A stretch of DNA of 64,000 bases from Cellulomonas sp. Leaf334 (GCF_001424195.1 NZ_LMOO01000008.1:124001-188000), one strand, 5' to 3'. Shown: positions 50,085-59,421, counted from the stretch's first letter. Notes: generated by a model not told the origin, from the letters alone. Made by a program: numbers and translations.

Positions 50085-52201
50085 CGACTTCCTGCGGGCA
50101 GCGAGCCCGGCCGCACCTTCGCCCACACGAGCTTGCCGCCGCGCGACTGGCGCCAGCCCCAGTCCGCGAGCCGCTCGACGATCTGCATGCCGAAACCGCC
50201 CACCCGCCCGGGGTGCCCGTCGGTCGTGACCGGCGGCGCCGGGTTGGCGTCCTCGACCTCGATGCGCAGACCGTCCCCGGTGTCGTAGAGCTGCAGCGAC
50301 ACGTGCCCGAACCCGTGCAGGACGGCGTTGGCGACGAGCTCGGAGACCACCAGCTCGGCGTTCGCCGCGTCCTCGATCCCCCACGCCTGGCAGGTCCGCA
50401 CCACCGCGTGCCGGGCGCGCCCGATGGATGCCGCCTCGCTCGGCAGGGACCAGCGCCGGCGGCGTGGGCTGCGCGTGCGCTCGGACGTGTCGAGCGGTGA
50501 CGGCACCCGCACCACGACGACGGCGACGTCGTCCTCGGGGTGGTCCGCGAGCCGGGAGAGCAGCTCCTCGCCGACGCCCGCCGCGTCCCGTGCGGTGACG
50601 CCCGCGGCCACCGCGGACAGGGCTGCGAGCCCGTCGCGCAGGCCGCGGTCGCGCCGCTCGATGAGCCCGTCCGTGTAGTAGACGACGACGTCACCGGGCT
50701 CCAGGTCGACCGACCCGGTGGCCCGCGGCGTCCCCCCGAAGCCGATCAGGGGACCGCCGGCCGCGTCGAGCAGCGTGACCGTACCGCCGCGGACCAGGAG
50801 CGCGGGCAGGTGCCCCGCCCGGGAGTACTCCAGCCGCCACACCTCGTCGGTCCGCCTGAGGGTCGACAGGACCAGGCCCGCCGGACGCGGCACCCGCATC
50901 CCCGCAACGAGCTGGTCGACGCGCTCCAGCACCGGGCCGGGCGTCGTGATGTCGAAGATGTAGGAGCGGACCACCGAGCGCAGTTGGCCCATCGACGCCG
51001 CCGCCTCGACGTCGTGCCCGACGACGTCCCCGATGACCACGCCGACCACGTCCTGGCTGACCTGCAGCACGTCGTACCAGTCGCCGCCCACCTGGGCGTT
51101 CTCGGAGTTCGGCGCGTAGTACGTCCACACGTCCAGACCGTCGACCTCGGCCTGCTCCGGGAGCATCGCCCGCTGGAGCGTCTCGGCGAGCCGGTGCTCG
51201 CGGTCGTACAGGCGCGCGTTGTCGATGACGAGCCCGACGCGGCGGGCGGTCAGGTCCAGGACCGTGCGCACGGACGGCTCCAGGTCCCGCAGGCCGTGGC
51301 CGTCGTGGGCGTGCACGACGAGCACGCCGAGCACCCGGCGGCGACCGGGCAGCGGGAAGACGAGGACCGAGCGCCCGACTCCGTGCGGCGCCGCCCCCAG
51401 CTCCGCGTCGGCCTGCTGGGCGAGCCACGCCGACGCGCTCCCGGCACCGTAGGACCCCCCGAGCGCCAGCTCGACCGGGCGGTCCGTCTCGGCGTCGAGG
51501 AGCTGCTGGACGGCATCGACGGCGACGTCCTGCCCGCCCGGGCCCTCCCCGTGCCGCGAGCCCTTGCCGGTCGGCGGGCGCCCCGCGTCGATCCCGTCGG
51601 CCACGCGCAGGCCGCCGTCGTTGAGGTAGAACGCCGCCCACCCGACCACGGCCCGGCGCAGGATCGTCGCGATCTCGCGCAGGGCGTGCGGGTCGTCGAC
51701 GTCCATCAGGAGGTCCGAGACCTGCGCGATGAGCCCGAGGCTGCGCCGCTCGCGACGCTCCGTCTCCACCATCGCCGCCTGCTCGGCGTCGTGCGACAGC
51801 TGCTCGGTCAGGTCCTGGAGCGCGGCGACCCAGTGGGTCAGCGGACCGTCGTCGCCTGCACGGACCGGTGAGAGGTGCGCGCGGCAGGCGAGCCGGGTGC
51901 CGTCGGCCCGGCGCAGGACGATCGTGTGGGCGATCTCCCGCCCCGCGCGCAGTCCGTCCTGGAGCAGCACCAGATCGGGTTGCTGCAGCGCCGTGTCCTC
52001 GAGGACGGCCGTCTGGCGACGCCGCGCCTCCTCCACGCCGTAGCCGGTGACCCGCTCGAACGCGTCGTTGACCCAGATCACCGGGAGGTTCGTCGCCGTC
52101 GCATCCAGCAGCGCCATCGGGACCGAAGTCGACTTGAGGGCGCGGTCACGGACCTCGGCGAGGGCCCGATCGGGTAGGCGGGAGGCGTGGGAGTTGACCA
52201 C
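50081..52201 (-). CDS. PAS-GAF-PP2C phosphatase-HATPase kinase (RsbU/RsbW-type fusion)
   Basis: Multi-domain signalling protein of 706 residues. Order: PAS (about 25-125; IWVNDAFERVTGYGVEEARRRQ), GAF (about 150-325), SpoIIE-type PP2C phosphatase (about 335-555; GGDWYDVLQVSQ, IGDVVGHDVEAA, YYTDGLIERRD and PEDDVAVVVV carry the metal Asp residues), and a C-terminal histidine-kinase-like ATPase (about 575-700; ELVVSELVANAVLHG as N-box and GGFGMQIVERL as G-box). The ATPase can phosphorylate STAS proteins and the phosphatase can reverse this, all in one chain. Input is by PAS/GAF ligands. Start GTG codons at 52201, 52204 and 52207 all follow GGAGG; 52201 has the best spacing. Confidence 0.93.
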   Translation of the reverse strand: MVNSHASRLPDRALAEVRDRALKSTSVPMALLDATATNLPVIWVNDAFERVTGYGVEEARRRQTAVLEDTALQQPDLVLLQDGLRAGREIAHTIVLRRADGTRLACRAHLSPVRAGDDGPLTHWVAALQDLTEQLSHDAEQAAMVETERRERRSLGLIAQVSDLLMDVDDPHALREIATILRRAVVGWAAFYLNDGGLRVADGIDAGRPPTGKGSRHGEGPGGQDVAVDAVQQLLDAETDRPVELALGGSYGAGSASAWLAQQADAELGAAPHGVGRSVLVFPLPGRRRVLGVLVVHAHDGHGLRDLEPSVRTVLDLTARRVGLVIDNARLYDREHRLAETLQRAMLPEQAEVDGLDVWTYYAPNSENAQVGGDWYDVLQVSQDVVGVVIGDVVGHDVEAAASMGQLRSVVRSYIFDITTPGPVLERVDQLVAGMRVPRPAGLVLSTLRRTDEVWRLEYSRAGHLPALLVRGGTVTLLDAAGGPLIGFGGTPRATGSVDLEPGDVVVYYTDGLIERRDRGLRDGLAALSAVAAGVTARDAAGVGEELLSRLADHPEDDVAVVVVRVPSPLDTSERTRSPRRRRWSLPSEAASIGRARHAVVRTCQAWGIEDAANAELVVSELVANAVLHGFGHVSLQLYDTGDGLRIEVEDANPAPPVTTDGHPGRVGGFGMQIVERLADWGWRQSRGGKLVWAKVRPGSLPAGSR

Positions 52202-52286
52202 CACCACCTCCGATCGTCTAGCGTTCCGAACAGGCTGGTCGTCGAGAAGCGGCGCGGGCCTGCCGGAAGAAGCTGAAAGGAGCGCC

Positions 52287-52706
52287 GTGCGCGACGGTAA
52301 CAGCACGATCCCCGACGGGCCTGCGGACGTCTCGCAGACCGACCAAGGTGCCGGGATCGTCGGCGAGCCGGGAGCGGTGCAGGTCATCGTGGGGACCGAC
52401 GCCACCCGCATCGTGCTCTCGGGAGAGGTCGACGCCGACCTCGGACCGGAGCTGCAGGAAGCGACGGCGGAGGCGGAGCAGGTGGGTCTGCCCATCGAGG
52501 TCGACGCTCACCACGTGACGTTCATGGACTCCTCGGGCGTCGCGTTCCTGGCCCGTCTGTCGATCCGGTCCCAGCATCGCGTCCGCCTCCTGCGGGTGCC
52601 GCCCACCGTGCGGTTCCTGCTCGAGGTCACACGGATCGGTGAGCTCCTGGACGTCGTCGAGGGAGACGAGTCGGAGTTCCAACCGGTCGGAGACAGCACG
52701 AGCTGA
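52287..52706 (+). CDS. STAS-domain anti-sigma factor antagonist (second copy)
   Basis: 139 residues starting at GTG 52287 with AAAGGAG site. After a Gly/Asp-rich unstructured N-terminus (about 1-32) comes the STAS domain: RIVLSGEVDADLGPEL, VDAHHVTFMDSSGVAFLARLSIRSQ with the conserved Ser pair, and a C-terminal helix. It is divergent from the phosphatase-kinase gene, and 85 bp separate the starts. Two STAS partners around one switch protein suggest two parallel outputs, or a primary and an auxiliary antagonist. Confidence 0.9.
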   Translation: MRDGNSTIPDGPADVSQTDQGAGIVGEPGAVQVIVGTDATRIVLSGEVDADLGPELQEATAEAEQVGLPIEVDAHHVTFMDSSGVAFLARLSIRSQHRVRLLRVPPTVRFLLEVTRIGELLDVVEGDESEFQPVGDSTS

Positions 52707-52746
52707 CACACGAAAGGCCCCCGGGTGACCGGGGGCCTTTCGTGTG
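52707..52746. terminator. Perfect 18-bp bidirectional terminator with GTGA loop
   Basis: CACACGAAAGGCCCCCGG (52707-52724) pairs over its full length with 52729-52746 and closes on the tetraloop GTGA (GNRA type). It starts directly after the STAS stop and ends 8 bp before the convergent fba stop, so it can serve both. Confidence 0.9.
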
Positions 52747-52754
52747 TTCGGGTG

Positions 52755-53780
52755 TCAGGCGCCGAGCGTGTGCCCGGCCGAGCGGAGCTGGCGCGAGGCC
52801 TCCGCGATCCGCTGGGCCATGCCGGCCTCGGCGAGCTTGCCCCAGGCGCGCGGGTCGTAGGCCTTCTTGTTGCCCACCTCGCCGTCCACCTTGAGGACGC
52901 CGTCGTAGTTGCGGAAGAAGTGGTCCGCCACGGGACGGCTGAACGCGTACTGCGTGTCCGTGTCGATGTTCATCTTGATGACGCCGTTGTCGACGGCCTC
53001 GGCGATCTCGGCCTCGGTCGAGCCGGAGCCACCGTGGAACACCAGGTCGAACGGGTTCTCCTTGCCGATGGCCTCGCCGACGGCCTTCTGGATCTCCGCG
53101 AGGATCGACGGACGCAGCTTGACCGCACCCGGCTTGTAGACGCCGTGCACGTTGCCGAACGTGAGGGCCGTCAGGTAGCGGCCCTTCTCGCCCGCACCGA
53201 GCGCCTTGACCGTGGCCAGGCCGTCCTCGACGGTCGTGTACAGCTTGTCGTTGATCTCGGCCGTGTGGCCGTCCTCCTCGCCACCGACGACGCCGACCTC
53301 GATCTCGAGGATCGTGCGGGCGGCAACTGAAAGTTCCAGAAGTTCCTCGGCAATAACCAGGTTCTCGTCGAGCGGCACGGACGAGCCGTCCCACATGTGC
53401 GACTGGAACGTGGGGAGCTTGCCGGCCTTGACCTGCTCGATCTCGAGCGCGAGCAGCGGCCGCACCCAGGAGTCGAGGTTCTGCTTGGCACAGTGGTCGG
53501 TGTGCAGGGCGACGGTCACCGGGTAGCCCTTGGCGACCTCGGCCGCGTACGCCGCGAGGGCGAGCGAGCCGGCGATGCGGTCCTTGACGGTCGAGCCGGC
53601 CGCGTACTCGGCGCCGCCGACGGAGACCTGGATGATGCCGTCGGACTCCGCCTCGGCGAAGCCCTGCAGCGCGGCGGTGACGCTCTGGGACGACGTGACG
53701 TTCACGGCCGGGTAGGCGAACTTGCCCGCCTTCGCCCGGTCGATCATCTCGGCGTAGACCTCGGGGGTGGCGATGGCCAT
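52755..53780 (-). CDS. fba: Class II fructose-bisphosphate aldolase
   Basis: Glycolysis and gluconeogenesis enzyme splitting fructose-1,6-bisphosphate. 341 residues; ATG at 53780 with AGGAG at a 9-bp spacing. An upstream ATG at 53789 lies directly on this site and is unlikely. Zinc and catalytic residues are visible in ALHTDHCAKQNLD, GNVHGVY and VFHGGSGSTE. SHMWDGSSVPLDENLVIAEELLEL and GVVGGEEDGH are also typical of the actinobacterial class II enzyme. At 53325-53357 the codons become markedly AT-ending. It is normally a highly expressed gene. Confidence 0.97.
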   Translation of the reverse strand: MAIATPEVYAEMIDRAKAGKFAYPAVNVTSSQSVTAALQGFAEAESDGIIQVSVGGAEYAAGSTVKDRIAGSLALAAYAAEVAKGYPVTVALHTDHCAKQNLDSWVRPLLALEIEQVKAGKLPTFQSHMWDGSSVPLDENLVIAEELLELSVAARTILEIEVGVVGGEEDGHTAEINDKLYTTVEDGLATVKALGAGEKGRYLTALTFGNVHGVYKPGAVKLRPSILAEIQKAVGEAIGKENPFDLVFHGGSGSTEAEIAEAVDNGVIKMNIDTDTQYAFSRPVADHFFRNYDGVLKVDGEVGNKKAYDPRAWGKLAEAGMAQRIAEASRQLRSAGHTLGA

Positions 53781-53861
53781 CTGCAGCATCTCCTGCGCGT
53801 AGAGGGAGGGGGTTATCGAACCGATTCTGGCACGCCGGTGGAACCCGACGCCCGGGACGTT

Positions 53862-54497
53862 CTACCCCTGGACAGCCGGTGGCGTGTGGCGGGCGATCCA
53901 GGCGTGCATGGCGATCGCGGCCGCCGCGCCCGCGTTGATCGAGCGGGTCGACCCGAACTGGGCGATGTGCAGGACATCGACGGCGGCGTCGCGGGCGGCG
54001 TCCGACAGGCCGACCGACTCCTGGCCGAACAGCAGCACGCAGGCGCGCGGCAGGGGGTAGCCCTCCAGGGCCACGGAGCCGGGGAGGTTGTCGACGCCGA
54101 GCACCGGGAGGTCGCGCCCCGCCGCCCAGACGACCAGGTCCTCGACCGTCGGGTGGTGCCGGACGTGCTGGTAGCGGTCGGTGACCATGGCGCCGCGACG
54201 GTTCCAGCGGCGGTTGCCGACGATGTGCACCTCGGCCGCGAGGAACGCGTTCGCGGTGCGGACGACCGAGCCGATGTTGAGGTCGTGCGCCCAGTTCTCG
54301 ATCGCCACGTGGAACGGGTGCCGACGGGTGTCGAGGTCGGCGACGATCGCCTCGACGGACCAGTAGCGGTAGGCGTCGACGACGTTGCGACGGTCCCCGT
54401 CGGCCAGCAGCTGCGGGTCGTACCGCTCATCCGTCGGCCACTCGCCGACCCACGGGCCGACCCCGACCTCCGCACGCTCCTCGTCCACGGGCGCCAC
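53862..54497 (-). CDS. RNA 2'-O-methyltransferase, SpoU/TrmH family
   Basis: 211 residues of the SPOUT class: VAIENWAHDLNIGSVVRTANAF (motif 1), LLFGQESVGLS (motif 2), HIAQFGSTRSINAGAAAAIAMHAW (motif 3, knotted SAM site). It methylates tRNA or rRNA 2'-OH; the target is not readable. It lies next to fba as in other Actinobacteria, in the place often held by a TrmH-like gene. Confidence 0.93.
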   Translation of the reverse strand: MAPVDEERAEVGVGPWVGEWPTDERYDPQLLADGDRRNVVDAYRYWSVEAIVADLDTRRHPFHVAIENWAHDLNIGSVVRTANAFLAAEVHIVGNRRWNRRGAMVTDRYQHVRHHPTVEDLVVWAAGRDLPVLGVDNLPGSVALEGYPLPRACVLLFGQESVGLSDAARDAAVDVLHIAQFGSTRSINAGAAAAIAMHAWIARHTPPAVQG

Positions 54498-54498
54498 G

Positions 54499-56034
54499 CT
54501 AGGCCAGCGTGACCTCCAGCTCGACCACCGCCCAGGACAGTGGCGGCAGCCGCAGGCTCACCGCGCCGTCGTCGGCCCGCACCCCGTCGAGCGGACGCAG
54601 CCCGACGCGGTCCTGCGCGTCCTGCGCGTTGGTGGTGTGCCGGTCGCCGCCCTCGGGCACGGTCAGCACCTCCGCGCGCCGGACCTGACCGGCCGCCCAG
54701 CCGCGCAGGTCGACGGTGACCTCGGCGTCCTCGTCGAGACCCCGGTGCGCCAGGAACAGCGCGACGCGGCCGTGCTCCTCGTCCCATGTCGCCGCCATGT
54801 CCACCAGGTCGACCGCGTCGAACCTCGCCGTGTCGTAACGGTCGGAGGTGACGGCCGCCCGCAGGATCACGCCGCGGGCGAGGGCCGCCGTCCGCGCGAA
54901 CGGCCAGAAGATCGACTGCCGCCACGCCGGACCGCCCTCCTCCGAGCGGATGGGCGCGATGACGTTGACCAGCTGGGCCTGGTTGGCGATCTTCACGCGG
55001 TCACCGTGCCGCAGCAGCGAGTTGAGGAAGGTCCCGACGACGACGGCGTCGGTGACCGAGTACTCGTCCTCGATGATCCGCGGGTGCTCGCGCCAGGTCC
55101 CGGCCTTCTCGATCACGTGCGGCTGGTCCGCGGTGTCCTTGCCGGTGGCGTACCAGACGTTCCACTCGTCGAAGGACAGGTGCATGAGCTTGCTGTGCTT
55201 TCCGCGTGCCCGGACGGCGTCGGCCGTCGCGACGACCGACTCGATGAAGTAGTCCATGTCGACCGCGCTGGCCAGGAAGCTCGCGTGGTCGCCGTCGTGC
55301 TCCTGGTAGTAGGCGTGCAGCGAGACGTAGTCGACCTGGTCGTAGGTGTGCCCGAGCACCGTCTGCTCCCACGCACCGAACGTCGGCATGCCGGAGTTCG
55401 ACGAGCCGCACGCCACCAGCTCGATCCGGGGGTCCACCAGGCGCATCGCCTTGGCGGCCTCCTGCGCGAGCCGGCCGTACTCGTCGGCGGTCTTGGCGCC
55501 CATCTGCCACGGGCCGTCCATCTCGTTGCCCAGGCACCACAGCCGGATGTCGAACGGGTCCTCGTGGCCGTTCTTGCGCCGCCGGTCGGACAGCTCCGTG
55601 CCGCCGGGGTGGTTGGCGTACTCGACCAGCGCACGCGCCTCCTCGACGCCCCGGGTGCCCAGGTTCACCGCCTCCATGACCTCGACCCCGGCAAGGCGGG
55701 ACCACTCGACGAACTCGTGCAGCCCGAACGCGTTGGTCTCCACCGTGTGCCAGGCACCGTCGAGGCGCCGAGGGCGGTCCGGGCCGACGCCGTCCTCCCA
55801 CGCGTACCCGGACACGAAGTTGCCCCCCGGGTACCGGACGACGGTCGCGCCCAGCTCCCGGACCAGGTCCAGCACGTCGCGACGGAAGCCCTGCTCGTCG
55901 GCCGTCGGATGACCGGGCTCGTAGATGCCGGTGTAGACGCACCGGCCCATGTGCTCGACGAACGACCCGAAGATCCGGCGGGGTACCTCCCCGACGACGA
56001 AGTCGCGATCGAGCGTGATGCGTGCACGAGTCAT
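54499..56034 (-). CDS. abfA: GH51 alpha-L-arabinofuranosidase
   Basis: Releases arabinose from arabinoxylan or arabinan oligosaccharides, here in the cytoplasm (no signal peptide). About 511 residues. Acid/base Glu171 in RLWCLGNEMDGPWQ and nucleophile Glu290 in HLSFDEWNVWYATG; VVRYPGGNFVSGYAWEDGVGP and HAYYQEHDGDHASFLAS complete the family pattern; the C-terminal beta domain follows. Start ATG at 56034 touches the permease stop (TGATG). Last gene of the LacI-ABC cassette that would import its substrate. Confidence 0.94.
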   Translation of the reverse strand: MTRARITLDRDFVVGEVPRRIFGSFVEHMGRCVYTGIYEPGHPTADEQGFRRDVLDLVRELGATVVRYPGGNFVSGYAWEDGVGPDRPRRLDGAWHTVETNAFGLHEFVEWSRLAGVEVMEAVNLGTRGVEEARALVEYANHPGGTELSDRRRKNGHEDPFDIRLWCLGNEMDGPWQMGAKTADEYGRLAQEAAKAMRLVDPRIELVACGSSNSGMPTFGAWEQTVLGHTYDQVDYVSLHAYYQEHDGDHASFLASAVDMDYFIESVVATADAVRARGKHSKLMHLSFDEWNVWYATGKDTADQPHVIEKAGTWREHPRIIEDEYSVTDAVVVGTFLNSLLRHGDRVKIANQAQLVNVIAPIRSEEGGPAWRQSIFWPFARTAALARGVILRAAVTSDRYDTARFDAVDLVDMAATWDEEHGRVALFLAHRGLDEDAEVTVDLRGWAAGQVRRAEVLTVPEGGDRHTTNAQDAQDRVGLRPLDGVRADDGAVSLRLPPLSWAVVELEVTLA

Positions 56035-56954
56035 CACTGGCCTCCGAAACCGGTGGTGGCGAAGCCCTTGATGATCTGGCGCTGGAAGAAGAGGAAGACG
56101 ACCACGAGCGGGATCGCCGCCAGCACGGCCGACGCCATGACCTGCGCGTATTGGAGCCCGTAGGCGCTCTTCACGGTCTGCAGGCCGACGGGCAGCGTCA
56201 TGAGGGACGAGTCACTGGTGGCGATGAAGGGCCACAGGAAGTTGTTCCACGCCGCGATGAACACGATGATCGAGACGGCGGCGAGGATCGGCCGCGACAA
56301 CGGCAGCACGATCGACCAGAACACCCGCAGGCGGCCGGCGCCGTCGATGCGCGCGGCGTCCTCGAGCTCGACCGGGATCTGGTCGAAGAACTTCTTGAGG
56401 ATGAACACCATGGCCGGTGCGACGACCTGCGGCAGGATCACGGCCCAGTAGGTGTCGACGAGGTTGAGCGTGAGCATCTCGTAGAACAGCGGGACGATGA
56501 GCACCTGCGGCGGGATGATGATCGACGCGATCATCCCCCAGAACAGCCAGCGCCGACCCGTGAACTCGAGCCGGGAGAAGCCGTAGGCCGCCAGCGCCGA
56601 CACCACGAGCGTGATGATCGTGATCGCGGTCGCGGTGAGCAGGCTGTTCCACGTCCAGAGCGGGATGTTCCCCTGGCTCAGCACGTTCGAGTACGCATCG
56701 GTGGTGAAGCCGCTCTTCGGGAAGAACGACACGGGTGTCGCGGCCGCGTCCGTCTCGGTCTTGAACGACGTGACGAGGGCCCACAGGAACGGCAGGAGCC
56801 AGAGCACGGCGAGCACCACCAGGGCGACGAGCGCCCCGATGCGGCCCGGGCTGGCGAAGCGCTCGCCGATGCGCAGGCCGGCCCGCTCGGCGAACCTGCC
56901 GCGCGGGTGGTGGACGGTGGGCTTGGTCGTGGGCTCGGTGGCGACGGCGGTCAT
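56034..56954 (-). CDS. Arabino-oligosaccharide ABC permease (MalG type)
   Basis: 306 residues, six membrane helices. EAA loop IPVELEDAARIDGAGRLRVFWSIVLPLSRP and WNNFLWPFIATSD define the MalG type; the protein ends in RQIIKGFATTGFGGQ. Start ATG at 56954 touches the MalF-type stop. Substrate assignment rests on the GH51 gene it is coupled to. Confidence 0.93.
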   Translation of the reverse strand: MTAVATEPTTKPTVHHPRGRFAERAGLRIGERFASPGRIGALVALVVLAVLWLLPFLWALVTSFKTETDAAATPVSFFPKSGFTTDAYSNVLSQGNIPLWTWNSLLTATAITIITLVVSALAAYGFSRLEFTGRRWLFWGMIASIIIPPQVLIVPLFYEMLTLNLVDTYWAVILPQVVAPAMVFILKKFFDQIPVELEDAARIDGAGRLRVFWSIVLPLSRPILAAVSIIVFIAAWNNFLWPFIATSDSSLMTLPVGLQTVKSAYGLQYAQVMASAVLAAIPLVVVFLFFQRQIIKGFATTGFGGQ

Positions 56955-57895
56955 CAGGCGCTCCTGCGGGACGTCAGCCGGACCTGGCCGACCGAGATGA
57001 TGACGATCAGGGCGAAGAAGATGTACGCGATGGCGGACGCGTACCCGAACCGGTAGCCGGTGAACCCGGTCTCGAAGATGTACATGACGACCGGCCGGGT
57101 GACGCCGGCCGGACCACCGTTGGTCATGACGTAGATCTGGTCGAACACCTTGAGCGAGGCCAGGACCTGCAGCATCACGATGAGCACGGTGGTCGGGCCC
57201 AGCTGCGGCACGGTGATCGACCGCAGCTGCCGCCAGCGACCGGCACCGTCGAGCGCGGACGCCTCGTACTGCTGCTCCGGGATGTTCTGCAGGGCGGTGA
57301 GGTAGAGCAGGAAGTTGAACCCCACGGTCCACCACGTCGTCATGACCACGACCGCGTACATCGCCCACGACGGATCCTGCAGCCACGCCACCGGATCGAC
57401 CCCCACGGCGCCGAGCAGGTAGTTCACGAGCCCGAGCTGCGGGTTGTACATCCAGATCCAGATCTGCGCGGCGACGGTCGACGCGAGCAGGAACGGCATG
57501 AAGAACGAGAGGCGCCAGAGCCACTGGCCGGGCAGCCCCTGGTGGACCAGCAGAGCGAGGGCGAGCGAGACGACGACGAGCGGGATCGTCGAGAGCACCG
57601 TGAACCACAGGGTGTTCAGCAGGGAGCGCCACATGATCGGGTCCTGGAGCGCCTCGGCATAGTTCGCGAAACCGATCAGCTGGCCGTTCGCGCCGGTGAT
57701 GCTCTCGCCGGTGAAGCTGAGGTAGAAGCCGTGGATCAGCGGCCAGATCAGGAACATCACGAACACGATGACGAACGGTGCGACGAACGCCCAGCCGATG
57801 CGGTTGTTGCGGTGGTGGGCCGAACGCTCGCCGGCCCGGATCTCCGACGAGCCTGCGCGTGTGCCGGCGGCGGCGCTGAGAGCTGCGGTGGACAT
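56954..57895 (-). CDS. Arabino-oligosaccharide ABC permease (MalF type)
   Basis: 313 residues with a cytoplasmic N-terminus and six helices. EAA loop IPEQQYEASALDGAGRWRQLRSITVPQ, followed by YVMTNGGPAGVTRPVVMYIFETGF, both typical of MalF-like subunits. Start ATG at 57895, 15 bp after the binding protein stop. No ATPase gene is adjacent. Confidence 0.93.
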   Translation of the reverse strand: MSTAALSAAAGTRAGSSEIRAGERSAHHRNNRIGWAFVAPFVIVFVMFLIWPLIHGFYLSFTGESITGANGQLIGFANYAEALQDPIMWRSLLNTLWFTVLSTIPLVVVSLALALLVHQGLPGQWLWRLSFFMPFLLASTVAAQIWIWMYNPQLGLVNYLLGAVGVDPVAWLQDPSWAMYAVVVMTTWWTVGFNFLLYLTALQNIPEQQYEASALDGAGRWRQLRSITVPQLGPTTVLIVMLQVLASLKVFDQIYVMTNGGPAGVTRPVVMYIFETGFTGYRFGYASAIAYIFFALIVIISVGQVRLTSRRSA

Positions 57896-57910
57896 GTCGA
57901 CTCCTTCCGG

Positions 57911-59269
57911 TCAGACGGGGTTCGGCTTGGAGAGCTGGACGTTCACGCGTCGGATGAAGGCGTCGAAGCCTTCCGCCGGGTCCGAGCCGTCGAGGTAGAC
58001 GCCCTGGACGGTCTCGAGGAAGTAGTTCTGGAAGTCGCTGCCCGACCCGGTGAACCAGGCCTCCGGGTCGTAGTTGAGGATCTCGGCGGCCGGCGCGTAG
58101 TGCGCCTGCGGCAGCAGCGCCTGGTACTCGGGGCTCTGCACGACGGGCTGGAACGCCGGGATGTGCCCGGCCTCGGCCCACGCGAGCGAGTTCTTGAGGA
58201 CGTCCGCCACGAACCGGTACGTCGCGCGCCGCTGCTCCTCGTCCGGGCTGGACTGGTGCGGGAGCGTGAACGCGTGCGAGTCGGCGTAGGCAGCGGGCGT
58301 GCCGAACAGCGTCGGGATCGGCTGGGCGTCGACGTTGAGGCCCGAGTTCTTGGCGGTCGGCAGCTCCCACACGCCGGTGAAGAACATGCCGCTCTCCCCC
58401 GACATGAACTCCGAGACCGCCGTGCCGTAGTCACCGCTCGGGGTGCAGACCGTGCCGTCCAGCAGCTGCTGGATGAACTCGAGCGACGAGACGGCGGCGT
58501 CGTCGTCGACCACGGCCGTCTCGCCGGACAGGTCGAACTCGGCGTCGTGCTGCTTGTAGAGCGTGTAGAACAGCCGCCACATCTGGGCACCGTCGCCGAG
58601 GTACCCGTACGAGAGCCCGTGCTTGCCGGTCACCGCCTGCATGGCCCGCGCGACCTCGAGGAACTGGTCCGGGCTGTCGATCGGTGCCAGCTGGCCGTCG
58701 GGCCCGAGCACCCCCGCCTGCTCGGCGACGTCGAGGTTGTACATCATGATGAACGGGTGCGAGTCGAGGGCGATGGAGTACTGCTTGCCGTCGAGCCCGC
58801 CCTTGGCCCAGACGCGTTCGAGGAAGTCGGACTCCTGCACGCCGTTCTCGGCCAGCAGGTCGAGGTCCCAGGGGTCGAGGAGGCCGCCCGGCGCATACCC
58901 GGCCACGCGTGAGGCGTGCATGATCGCGGTGTCCGGGGACCGGCCGCCGACGCTCGCCATGGCGAGCTTCGTGTAGTACGGCGCCCCCCAGGCCAGGACG
59001 GTCTGGGTCGCCTCGTAGCCGTGGTCCAGGGCGTTCACGTCGTCGACCAGGCCGGCCATGTTGATGCCGTCGCCGCCGCTGAGCAGGTGCCAGAAGGCCA
59101 GCTGGCGGACGCCGTCGGCCGACGCGTTCGCGGGGGTGCAGCCGGCGAGCGACCCGATCGCGGCGACGCCGCCCACTGCGGCGAGCGAGCCGATGAGCAT
59201 CTGGCGGCGGGTGAGGCCCGGTCCGGGCGGATCTGCTGCGCTCGGGGGCGCAAGGTGGTGCAGTGCCAT
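57911..59269 (-). CDS. Arabino-oligosaccharide ABC solute-binding lipoprotein (Tat-like signal)
   Basis: 452-residue family 1 binding protein. The N-terminus has LTRRQMLIGSLAAVGGVAAIGSLAGC: a twin-Arg start followed by a lipobox, so export by Tat and lipid anchoring are likely. Body motifs: QLAFWHLLSGGDGINMAGLVDDVNA at the mature N-terminus and FRFVADVLKNSLAWAEAGHIPA-like sequence near the C-terminus. First structural gene of the cassette; preceded by an operator-like palindrome. Confidence 0.92.
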   Translation of the reverse strand: MALHHLAPPSAADPPGPGLTRRQMLIGSLAAVGGVAAIGSLAGCTPANASADGVRQLAFWHLLSGGDGINMAGLVDDVNALDHGYEATQTVLAWGAPYYTKLAMASVGGRSPDTAIMHASRVAGYAPGGLLDPWDLDLLAENGVQESDFLERVWAKGGLDGKQYSIALDSHPFIMMYNLDVAEQAGVLGPDGQLAPIDSPDQFLEVARAMQAVTGKHGLSYGYLGDGAQMWRLFYTLYKQHDAEFDLSGETAVVDDDAAVSSLEFIQQLLDGTVCTPSGDYGTAVSEFMSGESGMFFTGVWELPTAKNSGLNVDAQPIPTLFGTPAAYADSHAFTLPHQSSPDEEQRRATYRFVADVLKNSLAWAEAGHIPAFQPVVQSPEYQALLPQAHYAPAAEILNYDPEAWFTGSGSDFQNYFLETVQGVYLDGSDPAEGFDAFIRRVNVQLSKPNPV

Positions 59270-59356
59270 GCCCTCACTCCTTCGTGAGACGCGTCCGACG
59301 TCGTCGTCGGTAGCCAGGCCCGGCGTCGTCGCCGTGTCCGGTTCGCATCATTACAT

Positions 59357-59366
59357 CGTTGGAACG
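59357..59366 (-). promoter_or_regulatory. Candidate LacI operator upstream of the arabinoside importer
   Basis: CGTTGGAACG has perfect CGTT/AACG arms around a 2-bp centre and lies about 90 bp upstream of the binding-protein start in a 152-bp gap. A half-site-like AAGCGCT follows at 59379-59385. Between the operator and the regulator stop, a weak 6-bp hairpin CGAGTC-GACTCG (59391-59406) could end the regulator transcript. Confidence 0.4.
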
Positions 59367-59421
59367 GACCCGCAACGGAAGCGCTCGACCCGAGTCATCG
59401 GACTCGTGACGAGCGGCTCCG

